NCBI RefSeq assembly: GCF_003399765.1
Contig: NZ_NFZV01000016.1
Location: forward strand, 1-64,000
Length of the DNA: 64,000 bases
From: Alkalilimnicola ehrlichii
Lineage (GTDB): Bacteria; Pseudomonadota; Gammaproteobacteria; Nitrococcales; AK92
Direction: 5' to 3'
The notes under the pieces are model-generated. The model did not search any database. It was not told the origin of the DNA and saw nothing but the letters and a program-made list of their open reading frames with translations. Below are positions 18,981-28,953 of this stretch, piece after piece; position 1 is the first letter of the stretch; each line of letters starts with the position of its first letter. Made by a program: the position numbers and the translations under genes.

Positions 18981-20283
18981 GGGAAACGCCAGCCGATACC
19001 GGCACTGACCTGCGGGCCTCCGTAGCGATACTGCTCAAGGCTTGAATCGTTTTCCACCCACTCGAGACGCAGAAAACTCCGCCAGCCGCCAGGCAATAGC
19101 CGGTAATCGATTTCGGCGTTAACACGCCAGAAAACATCTTCGCGACGCCGACTAAAGCCGTCCACCATCCGGTGGCGATCTCGATAGCGACTGAACCGGG
19201 CCTCACTTCCAAAGTCCAGCACGATGCGTTCGCGAATCCGATAGCGAATATAGGCCCCCACCCCATGGCGAACGGGCGAGACACTCGCAACCCCATACTC
19301 ATCGGCAAGATCGCGCCGGTCGTTATACAGTAAATCGTAGTTGCCCCCCCAGCTAAGCGCCGGGGTCGATAGGCTATCCAGGCCGAGACGCAGACGATGC
19401 GACAGGCCGTCGAAGTACCGATAGCGGGAACCGCCATCGATCGCGCTCAAGCTGTACTCAGCGCGCAGACGGCGGCGCGAATCGAGATCCCGAGAAGTCG
19501 CCGCAGAAAGAACAAGCGCCCGCTCCAGCGTATCGCCGCCGAACGCACTGTGATACGCCGCCAGCGATAAGACGTGATCCCAGGCGGCGTGAGGCAAAAC
19601 GAGCTCGGCACCCATATCGACATAGGTAAAATCGGCTTCGGCGGCCGCCGGATAATCAAGCGCAGTTGCCGTGAGATATACCGTATATTCGTGGGCATCG
19701 CCTAACGGCATCGTATGATCGGCGTACCCCCAGAGACTATAGAAACCGGCTCCGCGGCGCTGTCGCACAGACTCGACGGCGTCATAAACCTCAAAGCTAC
19801 GGTCGTAGCGCCCGCTAGCTCCCATTCGAGCAATGGCTGACGCGCGGGCACCGCTGCCAACGCCTCGGCCGCCAGCCGGCGCAGCTCTTCGGTTTGCGCA
19901 TAATCGCGAGCCAGCGAAAAATGATATAAGGTTCTCGACCGCTCGCCCCGCGCCCTTGCCAGCAAACCAAGATTGTAATGACTCAGTGCGGCGAGATCCG
20001 GGTCTCGACTAGCACGCAGAAAAGCCTGTCGAGCCGCATGCAGATTGCCCAATTGGTAATGGCTAACAGCGAGATTGTAGAAAAGGCGAGAATGCGTCAG
20101 GCCGGCAGCCTTCGCTTGCTCAAAACCGGCTATCGCTACCGGGTAGTCACCCGCTCGGGCAGCGTCCAGAGCGGAGCGATACACCTGCTCGCTCGTCTGC
20201 CCAGAAGCGGCCCCGGCCAGAGCGAGCAGCAATCCGCCCGTAGCAGCACGCCAGAAACTCCCCCGGCTCACAAATCCCCTCAT
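18977..20283 (-). CDS. TPR plus beta-barrel outer-membrane protein (frameshifted)
   Basis: The N-terminal third has a signal peptide (ending AGAASG) and three TPR-like helices pairs: EQVYRSALDAARAGDY, RLFYNLAVSHYQLGNLHAARQ and LSHYNLGLLARARGE. The rest alternates aromatic and polar residues in long amphipathic strands and ends GIGWRFP, as outer-membrane barrels do. One base is missing from the G3 run at 19811-19813; adding it joins WELAG to RYDRSFEVYD and gives 435 residues. The TPR-then-barrel order is that of Slam/DUF560 and related export proteins, but I cannot confirm that family. The ATG at 20283 was preferred over an upstream TTG because it yields a normal signal peptide. Confidence 0.6.
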
Positions 20284-20376
20284 AAGGCCTGCAACCGCAC
20301 CCGTGCGGCCGAACAAGTATAAGGGAATACTCAAGCAGGGCTAAATACCCCTTCGCGGTTAAGGTGGCTCAATGAG

Positions 20377-20781
20377 CTAATGCGGCCGCTGACCGCCAGG
20401 GTGGTCCGGCCGCCCGGCGCCGGAGTGATCCGGCTTGCTATCGCTTGTCCCCGGCTGGCCAGGCGGACGCCCCTGACGTTCGCGCGCCTCGTCACGCCGC
20501 TCGCGCGCACTGTCCCGTGCGCTGCCGGAAGCGCTATGAACGCCAACGCCACGCTGCTCGGATTTCCGCCCGTACCCGCTGCCGCCATCGTTCGGGTGCC
20601 TTTGCCCTGCTCGCTCGCGACCAGGGTTTTCGGAAGCAGCGGGCAACCGTAGCTCTCGCATGACCTCCGCCTCGCCAGCGTGATCGTCCAACACCCGAAT
20701 AGTGACACCTAAACCGTCCGCCCAAGCCGGAAACACCGCCAGTAAGGCCGACAAACCGATAACACGCGTTATTCTTGTCAT
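20377..20781 (-). CDS. Secreted low-complexity protein next to the ECF sigma operon
   Basis: The 134-residue protein has a clear signal peptide (MTRITRVIGLSALLAVFPAWA), a short structured segment GLGVTIRVLDDHAGEAEVMREL, and then a disordered tail rich in Arg, Gly, Ser, Pro and Asp. Its start is 17 nt after the stop of the anti-sigma gene, so it is the third gene of that operon. Small secreted proteins often follow ECF/anti-sigma pairs, sometimes modulating the signal. No family is recognised and the exact role is unknown. Confidence 0.6.
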   Translation of the reverse strand: MTRITRVIGLSALLAVFPAWADGLGVTIRVLDDHAGEAEVMRELRLPAASENPGRERAGQRHPNDGGSGYGRKSEQRGVGVHSASGSARDSARERRDEARERQGRPPGQPGTSDSKPDHSGAGRPDHPGGQRPH

Positions 20782-20798
20782 TACGTACCGCCCCCTAT

Positions 20799-21389
20799 TC
20801 AGCGAGCTTCTTCGCCGAGCCCGATCCGAAATTCGCGGCGACGACCGTCGTGCTCGACCGAGGCCACCAACTCGCCCTTGGCCCCCTGCTCCAACATTAA
20901 AGGGATACTCAAACGGTTGGCACCGGCATCCAGGTCATCCTGCCAAGCCAATACCCTTTCGCCGGGGCGCCCTTCGACTTCCACACCCAGCGGCAACTCC
21001 AAACGAATATGTACGCCCGGCAGTGCCTTCTCGCTATCCAAAGCCAAGTCGATGGTCTTCCGCGTCCAATCCTCGACGAAGGAGGGGCTCTGCGCTACGC
21101 CCACCAGGTCGGTACGCAGCACAAAACCGCCAACCAGCAAGAGGAGCATCGCCGCGACAGCGACTCGCTGCGGCAGGCGATAACGGCGCTTTACGCGCTC
21201 CGATAACCGGCGCGGCAGCGGTGGCACCGGCTCCGCAAGCGCGCTACGCAGGTGGCTAACGTCTTGGTAGAAGGCGCGGCAGGCGGCACAGCGCTGGAGG
21301 TGGCGGCGCACATGTGCCGCCTGCCCGGGCCGGATGGTACCGGCCCGCAGGTCGTCGAAACTTTGTTGTACGGTGTGACAGTCCGTCAT
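20799..21389 (-). CDS. Zinc-finger (zf-HC2) transmembrane anti-sigma factor
   Basis: This 196-residue protein has an N-terminal zinc-binding motif HLQRCAACRAF (H-x3-C-x2-C, about residues 30-40) and one transmembrane segment (VAVAAMLLLLVGGFVL, near 85-100), followed by a periplasmic domain of about 90 residues. Such proteins hold an ECF sigma factor at the membrane until a signal releases it. The start at MTDCHTV was chosen because GGAGAG lies 6 nt upstream; its ATG overlaps the sigma-factor stop as ATGA, indicating coupled translation. Confidence 0.88.
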   Translation of the reverse strand: MTDCHTVQQSFDDLRAGTIRPGQAAHVRRHLQRCAACRAFYQDVSHLRSALAEPVPPLPRRLSERVKRRYRLPQRVAVAAMLLLLVGGFVLRTDLVGVAQSPSFVEDWTRKTIDLALDSEKALPGVHIRLELPLGVEVEGRPGERVLAWQDDLDAGANRLSIPLMLEQGAKGELVASVEHDGRRREFRIGLGEEAR

Positions 21390-21979
21390 TGTTTCTCTCC
21401 TGGGCCTTCCATCTCTATACACGCAGCCGGTGGCGATTTGGTTCCCTCGGCAACATGATGCCGCACCCCGGCACGAGCCCGATGCAAGCGCGATTTAACC
21501 GTACCGACCGGCACGTCGACAATCGTGGCAACCTCCTCTACCGTGTAACCTTCGCCGTCGTGGAGCAACAACGCGGCACGCTGAGCTTCGGGCAAACGGT
21601 CCACGGCCGCCAAAACCTCGCTTGCCGCGATGGCTGTCAGCACTGCCTGCTCCTCGCTCACCGCAGGCATAAGGTCTGAAGTCTCCTCAAGCTCCTCCCA
21701 ATTGACCAGCTGGCTATGAACGCCCTGACGACGCCAACGGTCGATGTGCAACCGGTAAAGCACTTTCGCCAACCACGGCCCCGGTGCATCTAACTGCTGG
21801 ATCTCTTCTCTACGCTGCCAAGCCCGCTCCAGCAGATCCTGCATCAGATCTTCGGCATCGCTAGGATTGCCCTGAAAACGCACCGCGAGTCGCCATAATC
21901 GCTCGATATGAGGCTGAACACAGGCATCGAAGGCTGCGGCAGGCGATAGTCGCTGCCATAATCGGATCAACCGGCTCAT
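21386..21979 (-). CDS. ECF-family RNA polymerase sigma factor
   Basis: The 197-residue sigma factor shows region 2 (NPSDAEDLMQDLLERAWQRR) and region 4 (LPEAQRAALLLHDGEGYTVEEVATIVDVPVGTVKSRLHRARAG) with the expected helix-turn-helix. It directs transcription in response to an envelope or oxidative cue set by the anti-sigma partner. The start MSRLIRLWQRL was chosen because the open frame extends far upstream into non-homologous sequence across the divergent promoter; no strong ribosome site decides it. It is divergent from archease. Confidence 0.88.
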   Translation of the reverse strand: MSRLIRLWQRLSPAAAFDACVQPHIERLWRLAVRFQGNPSDAEDLMQDLLERAWQRREEIQQLDAPGPWLAKVLYRLHIDRWRRQGVHSQLVNWEELEETSDLMPAVSEEQAVLTAIAASEVLAAVDRLPEAQRAALLLHDGEGYTVEEVATIVDVPVGTVKSRLHRARAGVRHHVAEGTKSPPAACIEMEGPGEKQ

Positions 21980-22114
21980 AGCTGTTTTACACGTTGCCAG
22001 TAAGAAAAAGTTCCCGCACGCATTACGCAGCGCATTCTGTTCTGAACCATACGCCCATAAGACCTGACAGATAAACAGCGATTTAGTGATGCAGTTCACG
22101 CGTAGGAGGCAAGG

Positions 22115-22543
22115 ATGGCGCAACGACCGCATTGGGAGCATTTCGAGGCCACAGCCGGTGTGGGCATACGCGGCATCGCGGCAGACCCGGAAGCGGCCAT
22201 CGAGCAGGCCGGGCTGGCCCTGGGCGCCCTCGTCACCGACCCTGAGAATATTCAACTCGGAGAAACGCTAGAGATCGAGATCGATGCGGGGACCGGGCCC
22301 GAGTTACTGGAACACTGGGTCGACGCCATTTTGGAGAGCATGCGAGACCACCAACTTGTGCTTGGCGACTTTCACATCAAGGTGGACGCGGACCATTTGC
22401 ACGCGAAAGCGCGCGGCGAGCGCTTAAACCCCGAACGGCATGGCCACGCGCACTATCCGGCAGGCAAAGCCACCCAAGCTCGCATCGTTGAAGCCTCCCC
22501 CGGCGAGTGGGTAGCCGAATGCGTGCTCAGTCAGCTGCATTGA
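22115..22543 (+). CDS. Archease
   Basis: This 142-residue protein begins MAQRPHWEHFEATAGVGIRGIA, the archease signature, with acidic metal-binding positions and the KATQARIVEASPGEWVAECVL C-terminal strand. Archease activates the RNA ligase RtcB by promoting guanylylation. A perfect AGGAGG lies 7 nt before the ATG. No rtcB is visible in the window, so its partner must be elsewhere. The gene converges on surE with a 24-nt gap. Confidence 0.85.
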   Translation: MAQRPHWEHFEATAGVGIRGIAADPEAAIEQAGLALGALVTDPENIQLGETLEIEIDAGTGPELLEHWVDAILESMRDHQLVLGDFHIKVDADHLHAKARGERLNPERHGHAHYPAGKATQARIVEASPGEWVAECVLSQLH

Positions 22544-22567
22544 GCCCCGCTTTCGAGCGATAGCGCC

Positions 22568-23362
22568 TCACGCACCTTTGAGACAGGCGCTCAGGCGATC
22601 GGCCAGTGCCTGCCATTCGCCCTCAGGCGCACGTTCGAAGCGCAACGGATTAACCGATACGCAGCGGCTGCGCAAAGCCGCGACATCGGTGTCCTCGCCG
22701 GTTACTTGCTCAGGGCTCCGAGAAAAGCCCAGCCAATAGTATGGAAGGCCGCGCGTATCGAAACGCTCCTCAACCTGTACGCCGCTGATGGAGCCTCTAC
22801 CCTGACGCGTAATCTGCAACCCTTCGATCGCATCGGCAGGTTCGTCCGGAAAATTGATGTTCAAGCACACTTCCGTCGGCCAACCGTTGGTCACCAGATC
22901 GCGCACCAACGGCGGCCCCAGCCGAGCAGCAGTATCCCAGCGTACTTGGTCGCGATTCCGAAATGTTTGACTCAAAGCGATTGCCGGCAGACCCAACAAC
23001 AGCGCCGTCATAGCCGCACCGACGGTACCCGAGTACGGAACTGCGTCGGCAACGTTACCGCCACAATTCACGCCGGATAGAATCAGCGACGGCGGCCGAT
23101 CTTTCATCAGCTGCTCGACACCGAGTAAAACGCAATCGCTGGGCGTACCCGCTACGCTGTGGTGGCGCTCGCTCCAAGAGTAAACCCTGAGCGGCTGATG
23201 TAGGCTAATGCTGTGCGACGTTCCGCTCTGATCGTGCTCCGGAGCAATAACCCACACATCGTCCGACAACTCGTTCGCAATCTGCTCCATGACCTTCAGG
23301 CCTTCAGCACGATAACCGTCGTCGTTAGTGATCAGAATCCGCTCGACCGGCTTGCTGCTCAC
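22568..23362 (-). CDS. surE: 5'/3'-nucleotidase SurE
   Basis: SurE hydrolyses nucleoside monophosphates using a divalent metal bound by the N-terminal NDDGY motif (Asp14 and Asp15 here), with a further conserved SGTSHSISL and the LSGVNCGGNVADAVPYSGTVGAA block (Asn in the metal site). The 264-residue length is typical. The GTG start is preferred because GAGGAGAG lies 7 nt before it; another in-frame GTG seven codons upstream has no site. The usual surE neighbours (pcm, nlpD, rpoS) are absent. Confidence 0.9.
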   Translation of the reverse strand: MSSKPVERILITNDDGYRAEGLKVMEQIANELSDDVWVIAPEHDQSGTSHSISLHQPLRVYSWSERHHSVAGTPSDCVLLGVEQLMKDRPPSLILSGVNCGGNVADAVPYSGTVGAAMTALLLGLPAIALSQTFRNRDQVRWDTAARLGPPLVRDLVTNGWPTEVCLNINFPDEPADAIEGLQITRQGRGSISGVQVEERFDTRGLPYYWLGFSRSPEQVTGEDTDVAALRSRCVSVNPLRFERAPEGEWQALADRLSACLKGA

Positions 23363-23439
23363 GATTAGGCTCTCCTCTACCACGGCCGGAACCCGAAGGC
23401 CGCCCGCAAGGACCGATCTGGCCCTTACGGGCCCGACTC

Positions 23440-24492
23440 TTAGTTACGCTGCGCCAAATCCCAGCCGACCTGTGCAAGCAAGCCCGCACGCTTGCCTACC
23501 TGTAGGGCATCGGCATTGCTGGCATTGCCCGCCAAGGCGCGTGCGTATACGCCTTGCAAAATAGCCGCAAGGCGGAACAGGGAGAAGGCGAGGAAAAAGT
23601 TCCAGTTAGGGATGCCGTCACGCCCGCTGCGTTTGCAGTAAGCGGCCAACACATCTTCCTCGCTAGGAATGTTTTCCGCGGCAAAATCGAGCCCGACCAA
23701 GCCTTTAGCACCCTTCTCGCTGGCCGGCAGATGATAAGGCAGGCAGAAGTAAGCCAGGTCGGCGAGCGGATGACCTAAGGTGGATAACTCCCAATCGAGG
23801 ACAGCCACCACCTCCGTGCGCTCGGGATGCAGCATGAGATTGCCATGGCGGAAGTCACCGTGGGCGATGCCGGTCTCGTCTTGGTCGGGAATATTATCCG
23901 GCAACCAACGCATCAGGCTTTCCATAGCCGGCATTTCTTCGGTCTTCGACGCCTCGTACTGCTGACTCCAGCGTTTAATCTGACGGGCGACGTAGTTTTC
24001 CGGCTTCCCGAAATCGGCAAGGCCGACCGCCTGCCAGTCCACATTGTGTAAGCGGGCCAAGGTATCGACCATGGACTCGAAAATTGCCGGCCGTTCTTCT
24101 CGCGGCGCACTCCGCAGGTGCGGTTCGGCATAAACCCGCCCATCAACGAAGTCCATAACGTAGAACGGCGTACCAATGATATCCGCGTCTTCGCACAACA
24201 AGTGGGCAGTGGGAACCGGCACATCGGTCCCGTTAAGCGCCGCGATTACCTTATACTCGCGCTCGATCATATGCGCCGACGGCAATAGCTTACCCGGCGG
24301 CTTTTTTCGCAATACGTAGCGTTTACTGCCGGCCTCAAGCAGAAAGGTGGGGTTAGATTGCCCACCCTGGAACTGCATGACCCGCATGCCCGCAGAAAAG
24401 CCTTCCAGCTTGGGACCGAGATATTCCTGCAGTGCGTTCTCGTCGAAACGGTGAGCCTCAAGCGGCGGCACCAGACTGTCGTTTACACTCAT
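23440..24492 (-). CDS. APH-fold phosphotransferase (LvaA / ACAD11-kinase-like)
   Basis: This 350-residue protein of the aminoglycoside-phosphotransferase fold has GGQSNPTFLLEAGSKRYVLRKKP (ATP loop and Lys), IAHGDFRHGNLML (catalytic loop, Asp and Asn) and VLDWELSTLGHPLADLAYF (metal Asp). This branch is the stand-alone counterpart of the kinase domain of ACAD10/ACAD11 and of LvaA, which phosphorylate 4-hydroxyacyl-CoA before dehydration. The assignment rests on the motifs and on the SDR and acyl-CoA dehydrogenase upstream. The ATG at 24492 has GGAGAA 5-6 nt upstream; a TTG four codons earlier is less likely. Confidence 0.8.
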   Translation of the reverse strand: MSVNDSLVPPLEAHRFDENALQEYLGPKLEGFSAGMRVMQFQGGQSNPTFLLEAGSKRYVLRKKPPGKLLPSAHMIEREYKVIAALNGTDVPVPTAHLLCEDADIIGTPFYVMDFVDGRVYAEPHLRSAPREERPAIFESMVDTLARLHNVDWQAVGLADFGKPENYVARQIKRWSQQYEASKTEEMPAMESLMRWLPDNIPDQDETGIAHGDFRHGNLMLHPERTEVVAVLDWELSTLGHPLADLAYFCLPYHLPASEKGAKGLVGLDFAAENIPSEEDVLAAYCKRSGRDGIPNWNFFLAFSLFRLAAILQGVYARALAGNASNADALQVGKRAGLLAQVGWDLAQRN

Positions 24493-24555
24493 GCTGTTCT
24501 CCAACCGATGACGGGGCCGCGCGTACGTCGACCCGTCGTGGGCGCTTTAAGCAGC

Positions 24556-25311
24556 TTACGAAATCATTTCCCCGCCGTCAGCAACCAATACCTGCCCCGT
24601 CACGTAGGCGCTTGCCTCGGACGCCAAGAACATCGCGACGCCGGCGATATCTTTCGGCTCGCCCACGCGGCGTAGCGGCGTACGCTCCTCGGCCCGCTGC
24701 CGCCGTACCGGATCGTCCAGCAACGCTTTTGCAAAATCCGTTCGGATCAGGCCAGGAGCGATCGCATTAACGCGGATATTCTTCGGCCCCCACTCGATCG
24801 CGAGGTTACGCGCCAGCGAGGCTTCGGCGGCCTTGGACATCCCGTAACAACCGATCACCCCATTGCCGCGCAAGGCAGCGATACTGGAGAGCAGGATCAC
24901 CGACCCGCCGCCGAGCTTCTCCATCTGCGGCAACACCTTATTGCACAGCCAAAAAGTACCGCGCACGTTGGTGTTCATAATCTTATCGTACGCCTCGTCG
25001 GTCAGCTCGCTAAGCGGACCGTAGACGGGGTTCGTCGCCGCATTGGCAACCAGAATATCGATCCTACCCCATTTCTCCAGCGCCGTGTCCACTAGCTTGT
25101 AAAGTTCTTCCTTCTCGGCGACATGGCAAGGGATTGCCAGGGTCTCGTAGCCCTTCGCGGCCAGCTCGTCGGCAACCTTCTCGCATGCCGCCGGCTTCCG
25201 ACTGGAAATAACGACCTTGGCACCGGCCTTCGCCATTTCCTCAGCAATGGCCAACCCAATTCCCCGGGTAGACCCGGTAATCAATGCTACTTTTCCCGTC
25301 AAATCGAACAT
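24556..25311 (-). CDS. Short-chain dehydrogenase/reductase (FabG-like; LvaD-type context)
   Basis: This complete 251-residue SDR has the cofactor motif TGSTRGIG (11-18), a degenerate NNAG site reading VANAA, Ser in LLSSIAA and the catalytic pair in YGMSKAA. A basic residue in ISSRKP after beta-2 suggests NADP(H). It may oxidise or reduce a hydroxyacyl-CoA. GGAGAA lies 8 nt before the chosen ATG. It is 63 nt upstream of the phosphotransferase gene, and the acyl-CoA dehydrogenase lies upstream beyond a terminator-like hairpin. The three match the lva gene set. Confidence 0.85.
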   Translation of the reverse strand: MFDLTGKVALITGSTRGIGLAIAEEMAKAGAKVVISSRKPAACEKVADELAAKGYETLAIPCHVAEKEELYKLVDTALEKWGRIDILVANAATNPVYGPLSELTDEAYDKIMNTNVRGTFWLCNKVLPQMEKLGGGSVILLSSIAALRGNGVIGCYGMSKAAEASLARNLAIEWGPKNIRVNAIAPGLIRTDFAKALLDDPVRRQRAEERTPLRRVGEPKDIAGVAMFLASEASAYVTGQVLVADGGEMIS

Positions 25312-25453
25312 GAGTACATTCTCCAACGACCTGCACCGCACTGCACGGCCTTCCCCAGCACCAACGGTACCGATAGCGACAGCACTACGCCCTGGCTATA
25401 CGCTAAGGGAGATAAAGCGGGGCAGCCCACCATGGTGCGGCAAAAACAAAGCA

Positions 25454-25471
25454 CCCCCGACTATGCGGGGG
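25454..25471 (-). terminator. Terminator-like hairpin between acyl-CoA dehydrogenase and SDR
   Basis: The stem CCCCCG/CGGGGG has a 6-nt loop; on the minus strand it is followed by TGCTTTGTTTTTG. It lies 16 nt after the stop of the upstream dehydrogenase, so the SDR and phosphotransferase genes may be only partly cotranscribed with it. Confidence 0.65.
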
Positions 25472-25487
25472 CGCCGGCGCTGGGAGC

Positions 25488-26699
25488 TTATTTGTCCCGG
25501 CGGTAAGGCTTGAGTTCCAACTTCGCGATGGTTTCGCGGTGAACCTCGTCCGGGCCGTCGGCCAAACGAAGCGTACGCGCTTTAGCGTAGGCAGCGGCAA
25601 GGAAGCTATCCTGGCAAACGCCCAAGGCACCGTGAACTTGAATAGCCCGATCGATAACATTGCAGGCCATGTTCGGAGCGACGACCTTGATCATTGCGAT
25701 CTCCCGCCGGGCCACCTTGTTACCCACGGTATCCATCATATAAGCCGCCTTCAGGGTCAGCAGGCGAGCCTGCTCGATCTCGATCCGAGAACGTGCCAGA
25801 TCCTGACGAACAGCCCCTTGCGCGGCAAGCGGCTTACCGAAAGCGACGCGCTCGCTGACACGCTCGCAGGCAGCTTCCAGCGCACGCTCGGCAACGCCGA
25901 TTAAACGCATGCAGTGGTGGATACGCCCCGGGCCAAGACGACCTTGAGCGATTTCAAAGCCGCGACCCTCGCCCAGCAATACGTTCGTCACCGGCACGCG
26001 TACGTTGTCGTAAGTAACTTCGGCATGGCCGTGCGGCGCATGATCGTAACCGAATACCTTTAGATGACGCTCGATCGTCACGCCCGGCGTGTCCAACGGC
26101 ACCAGAATCTGGCTCTGTTGCTTATGCAGTTCGGCGTTCGGATCGGTTTTACCCATCACAATCGCCAGCTTGCAGCGTTTGTCCATCGCACCGGACGACC
26201 ACCACTTGCGACCGTTAATCACATATTCGTCGCCTTCGCGACGGATCGAGGTTTGGATGTTTGTTGCGTCGCTGGAGGCGACTTCCGGCTCGGTCATCCC
26301 GAAGCAGGAGCGAATCTCGCCGGCCAACAGCGGCTTTAACCAACGCTCTTTTTGCTCTTCGGTGCCATAGCGGGCCAGAATTTCCATATTGCCCGTATCC
26401 GGCGCGGCACAGTTGAAGACTTCCGGCGCAATCGACGAGCGCCCCATGATTTCGCACAGAGGCGCATACTCAAAGTTGCTCAACCCCGCCCCGTATTCGC
26501 TATCGGGCAAGAACAAGTTCCACAAGCCCTGCTCTTTCGCCTTCGTCTTCAACTCTTCGAGGATGGGCGGATTATCCCAAGGATCGTCGAGCGCCGCATG
26601 CTGCTCCTTAAAGACTTTCTCGTTCGGATAAATATAGTCGTCCATGAAGCGCAGCAGTTTTTCCTGCAACTGTTTGGTCCGCTCGGTGTACTCGAACAT
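25488..26699 (-). CDS. ACAD11-type acyl-CoA dehydrogenase
   Basis: The 403-residue protein belongs to the acyl-CoA dehydrogenase branch that forms the C-terminal half of ACAD10/ACAD11 and bacterial LvaC. It has [17 protein letters not shown], the WWSSGA motif, the branch-specific [23 protein letters not shown], and [12 protein letters not shown] in the last helices. In the known pathways this domain helps convert phosphorylated 4-hydroxyacyl-CoA to an enoyl-CoA. The start MFEYTERT has GGAG 9 nt upstream. It is the first gene of the set and lies downstream of the TRAP genes. Confidence 0.85.
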   Translation of the reverse strand: MFEYTERTKQLQEKLLRFMDDYIYPNEKVFKEQHAALDDPWDNPPILEELKTKAKEQGLWNLFLPDSEYGAGLSNFEYAPLCEIMGRSSIAPEVFNCAAPDTGNMEILARYGTEEQKERWLKPLLAGEIRSCFGMTEPEVASSDATNIQTSIRREGDEYVINGRKWWSSGAMDKRCKLAIVMGKTDPNAELHKQQSQILVPLDTPGVTIERHLKVFGYDHAPHGHAEVTYDNVRVPVTNVLLGEGRGFEIAQGRLGPGRIHHCMRLIGVAERALEAACERVSERVAFGKPLAAQGAVRQDLARSRIEIEQARLLTLKAAYMMDTVGNKVARREIAMIKVVAPNMACNVIDRAIQVHGALGVCQDSFLAAAYAKARTLRLADGPDEVHRETIAKLELKPYRRDK

Positions 26700-26856
26700 G
26701 GTCTGAGGGCTCCCTAAAAGACTTGGACTCAATCCAAGGATGGAACTGCGTCCGGCAAGAAACAGCCGAACACCCAAGATTCTTGCTGTATGGCGATGAG
26801 CGGGAAAACCGGCTAGCAGGCTTTCGGAAACCCAAAGCCTGCTAGCTTGATCGAGC

Positions 26857-28863
26857 CTAACTTTGGCTCACCAGAGGCGGCCCTACCGCCTGCCGTCGAT
26901 TGACGATGGCCGCGACACTGCCGAGTATGGCGATGATCACCGACAGAACGAGAGCCATCAGCCCCAGCGGCGCTGCCAGCAACAGTCCGCTGACCGCCCA
27001 AGCACCGCGGGCAATCCAAGCCAGGGGGCCGCTACCCGGGTTACCGATTCCCAGCAGATAGCCTTGCAAACCGGCCGACAGCAGCACAATGCCGATAAGC
27101 GCGGTCATCAGCAACAGCACCGTTTCCAGCGGCTCGCCCTGCATCACCAAGGCCGGGTTGAATACGAAGAAGAACGGAATGAAGTAGATAATCGTACCCA
27201 ACCGCATCGCTTCGAAACCGGCGCGCATCGCCGAAACCCGGGCAACCGAGGCAGCAACGAAGGCGGCCAACGCAACCGGGGGAGTGATGAAGCTCAGCAT
27301 ACCCCAGTACATAATGAACATGTGCGAGGCAACCGGGTCGAGGCCCGCTCTAATCAAAGCCGGCGCCAAGATGATCGCCAGGAAGATATAGGCGGCCGTA
27401 ACGGTCATACCGATACCCAGAACGAAGCTGGTTACCGCGCCCATGATCAGCAACAAGAGCACCTTATCGCCGGCTAGGAAGACCAGGTCGTTGGTCAAGG
27501 TACCCGCCATACCGGTGACCTGCAGCGAACCGACGATTAAGCCGATAGCTGCAAGAATCCCACCCAGCTCCGCCAGTACCTGCCCGACACTCTTCAACAG
27601 CTCCAGGAAGCCTTTCACGCTCAGTCTGTGCTGGGTCAGCTGGTTGATGACGAGCAGCGCCACGGTGGCATAGAAAGGCGCGGTCGCCTCGCGTTGCAAG
27701 TAGATCAGCATCCAGATGAGGAGAACGAAGACGGCGATGAAATACCAACCTTCTTTGAACACCTTGCCGACTGCCGGCAATTCTTCGCGCGGTAGGCCCT
27801 TTAGATTATGGCGTGCGGCATAGGCGTCGATCTGCATGAACAGACCGAAGAAATACAGCAGGGACGGAATAATCGCCGCAATGATAATGTCCGTGTAGCT
27901 AACGCCGAGGAAGTTCGCCATTACGAAGGCGGTCGCACCCATAATCGGCGGCATAAGAACCCCGCCGGTCGAGGCGCAAGCCTCCACACCCGCAGCATAA
28001 CCGCGCGAGAAACCCACGCGCCGCATGGCCGGAATGGAAAGCGGGCCAGTGGTCAAGACGTTACTAACCGGGCCCCCGCTCATCGAGCCCATCAGGCCGG
28101 AGGAGAAAATAGCCACTTTAGCCGGGCCGCCACGGAAGCGGCCGAGCAACGCGAACGCCAGCTGAATAAAGAACCGGCCGGCACCGGTATGCTGCAAGGA
28201 GACGCCGAACAACAAGAAGCCGAACAAGAGAACCGCGGCCACCTGCATCGGAATGCCGAACACACTTTCCGCACTCAGCAAGTGGAACGTCGCGGCATCG
28301 GTAAAGCTCATGCCGACGCCGGCAATCACCTGCGGCATCTTATCCGCGTACAGCGGATACAGCGAAAGAATAAAGGTAACAACAAAGATCGGCATCCCGC
28401 CGGCACGACGGCCCGCTTCCAGCACTAAGGCCCAGCCGACGACGGCAAGATAAATCCCGATATCGGGCGCGGCGTACTCCCAGGCCTGCAATACGATGCG
28501 CTCAGCGTTATACGCGAAATAGCCGAACACGCCGATAATGGCCAATATAATTAGGAGGTCGTACCAAACCACTCTGTCTTTGGGCGCGCCTTTCCATGCC
28601 GGAAAAGTAATGAACACCATCGTCAAAATGGCGCCCGTGTAGATGTATAGATAGCGTTCGTCGAGAATGATCTTGCCGACGAAGAAACCCAGGTTAAAAA
28701 TCTGGTTGGTGGCAAGAACGATCATCCCAACGGTGATCGCCATCAGCACAACGCGCCAATGCAGTGGAAGCACACGGTAGCGTAGTGCGAACTGTTCCTC
28801 CGCCAACCTTTCGGCGTCGTCGTCCGGGCGGATATTCAAAGTGCTGTCCTGTTTATCGGTCAT
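26857..28863 (-). CDS. TAXI-type TRAP transporter fused permease
   Basis: This 668-residue inner-membrane protein fuses the small (4-helix) and large (12-helix) TRAP permease subunits, as in TAXI systems. The large-subunit core is marked by [29 protein letters not shown] and [24 protein letters not shown], with a second core motif [21 protein letters not shown]. The transporter is driven by an ion gradient and needs a periplasmic TAXI protein; two such genes lie upstream. A 13-bp hairpin separates it from the first of them, which may lower permease expression. Confidence 0.92.
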   Translation of the reverse strand: MTDKQDSTLNIRPDDDAERLAEEQFALRYRVLPLHWRVVLMAITVGMIVLATNQIFNLGFFVGKIILDERYLYIYTGAILTMVFITFPAWKGAPKDRVVWYDLLIILAIIGVFGYFAYNAERIVLQAWEYAAPDIGIYLAVVGWALVLEAGRRAGGMPIFVVTFILSLYPLYADKMPQVIAGVGMSFTDAATFHLLSAESVFGIPMQVAAVLLFGFLLFGVSLQHTGAGRFFIQLAFALLGRFRGGPAKVAIFSSGLMGSMSGGPVSNVLTTGPLSIPAMRRVGFSRGYAAGVEACASTGGVLMPPIMGATAFVMANFLGVSYTDIIIAAIIPSLLYFFGLFMQIDAYAARHNLKGLPREELPAVGKVFKEGWYFIAVFVLLIWMLIYLQREATAPFYATVALLVINQLTQHRLSVKGFLELLKSVGQVLAELGGILAAIGLIVGSLQVTGMAGTLTNDLVFLAGDKVLLLLIMGAVTSFVLGIGMTVTAAYIFLAIILAPALIRAGLDPVASHMFIMYWGMLSFITPPVALAAFVAASVARVSAMRAGFEAMRLGTIIYFIPFFFVFNPALVMQGEPLETVLLLMTALIGIVLLSAGLQGYLLGIGNPGSGPLAWIARGAWAVSGLLLAAPLGLMALVLSVIIAILGSVAAIVNRRQAVGPPLVSQS

Positions 28864-28953
28864 GGCTGCGCGAACCTGCTGTCACTCTTTTCGATCCGTG
28901 GTCGGACCGCCGAGGAATCCTCGGAAACGCTTCAAGGGAGTTTAAGGAACTAG

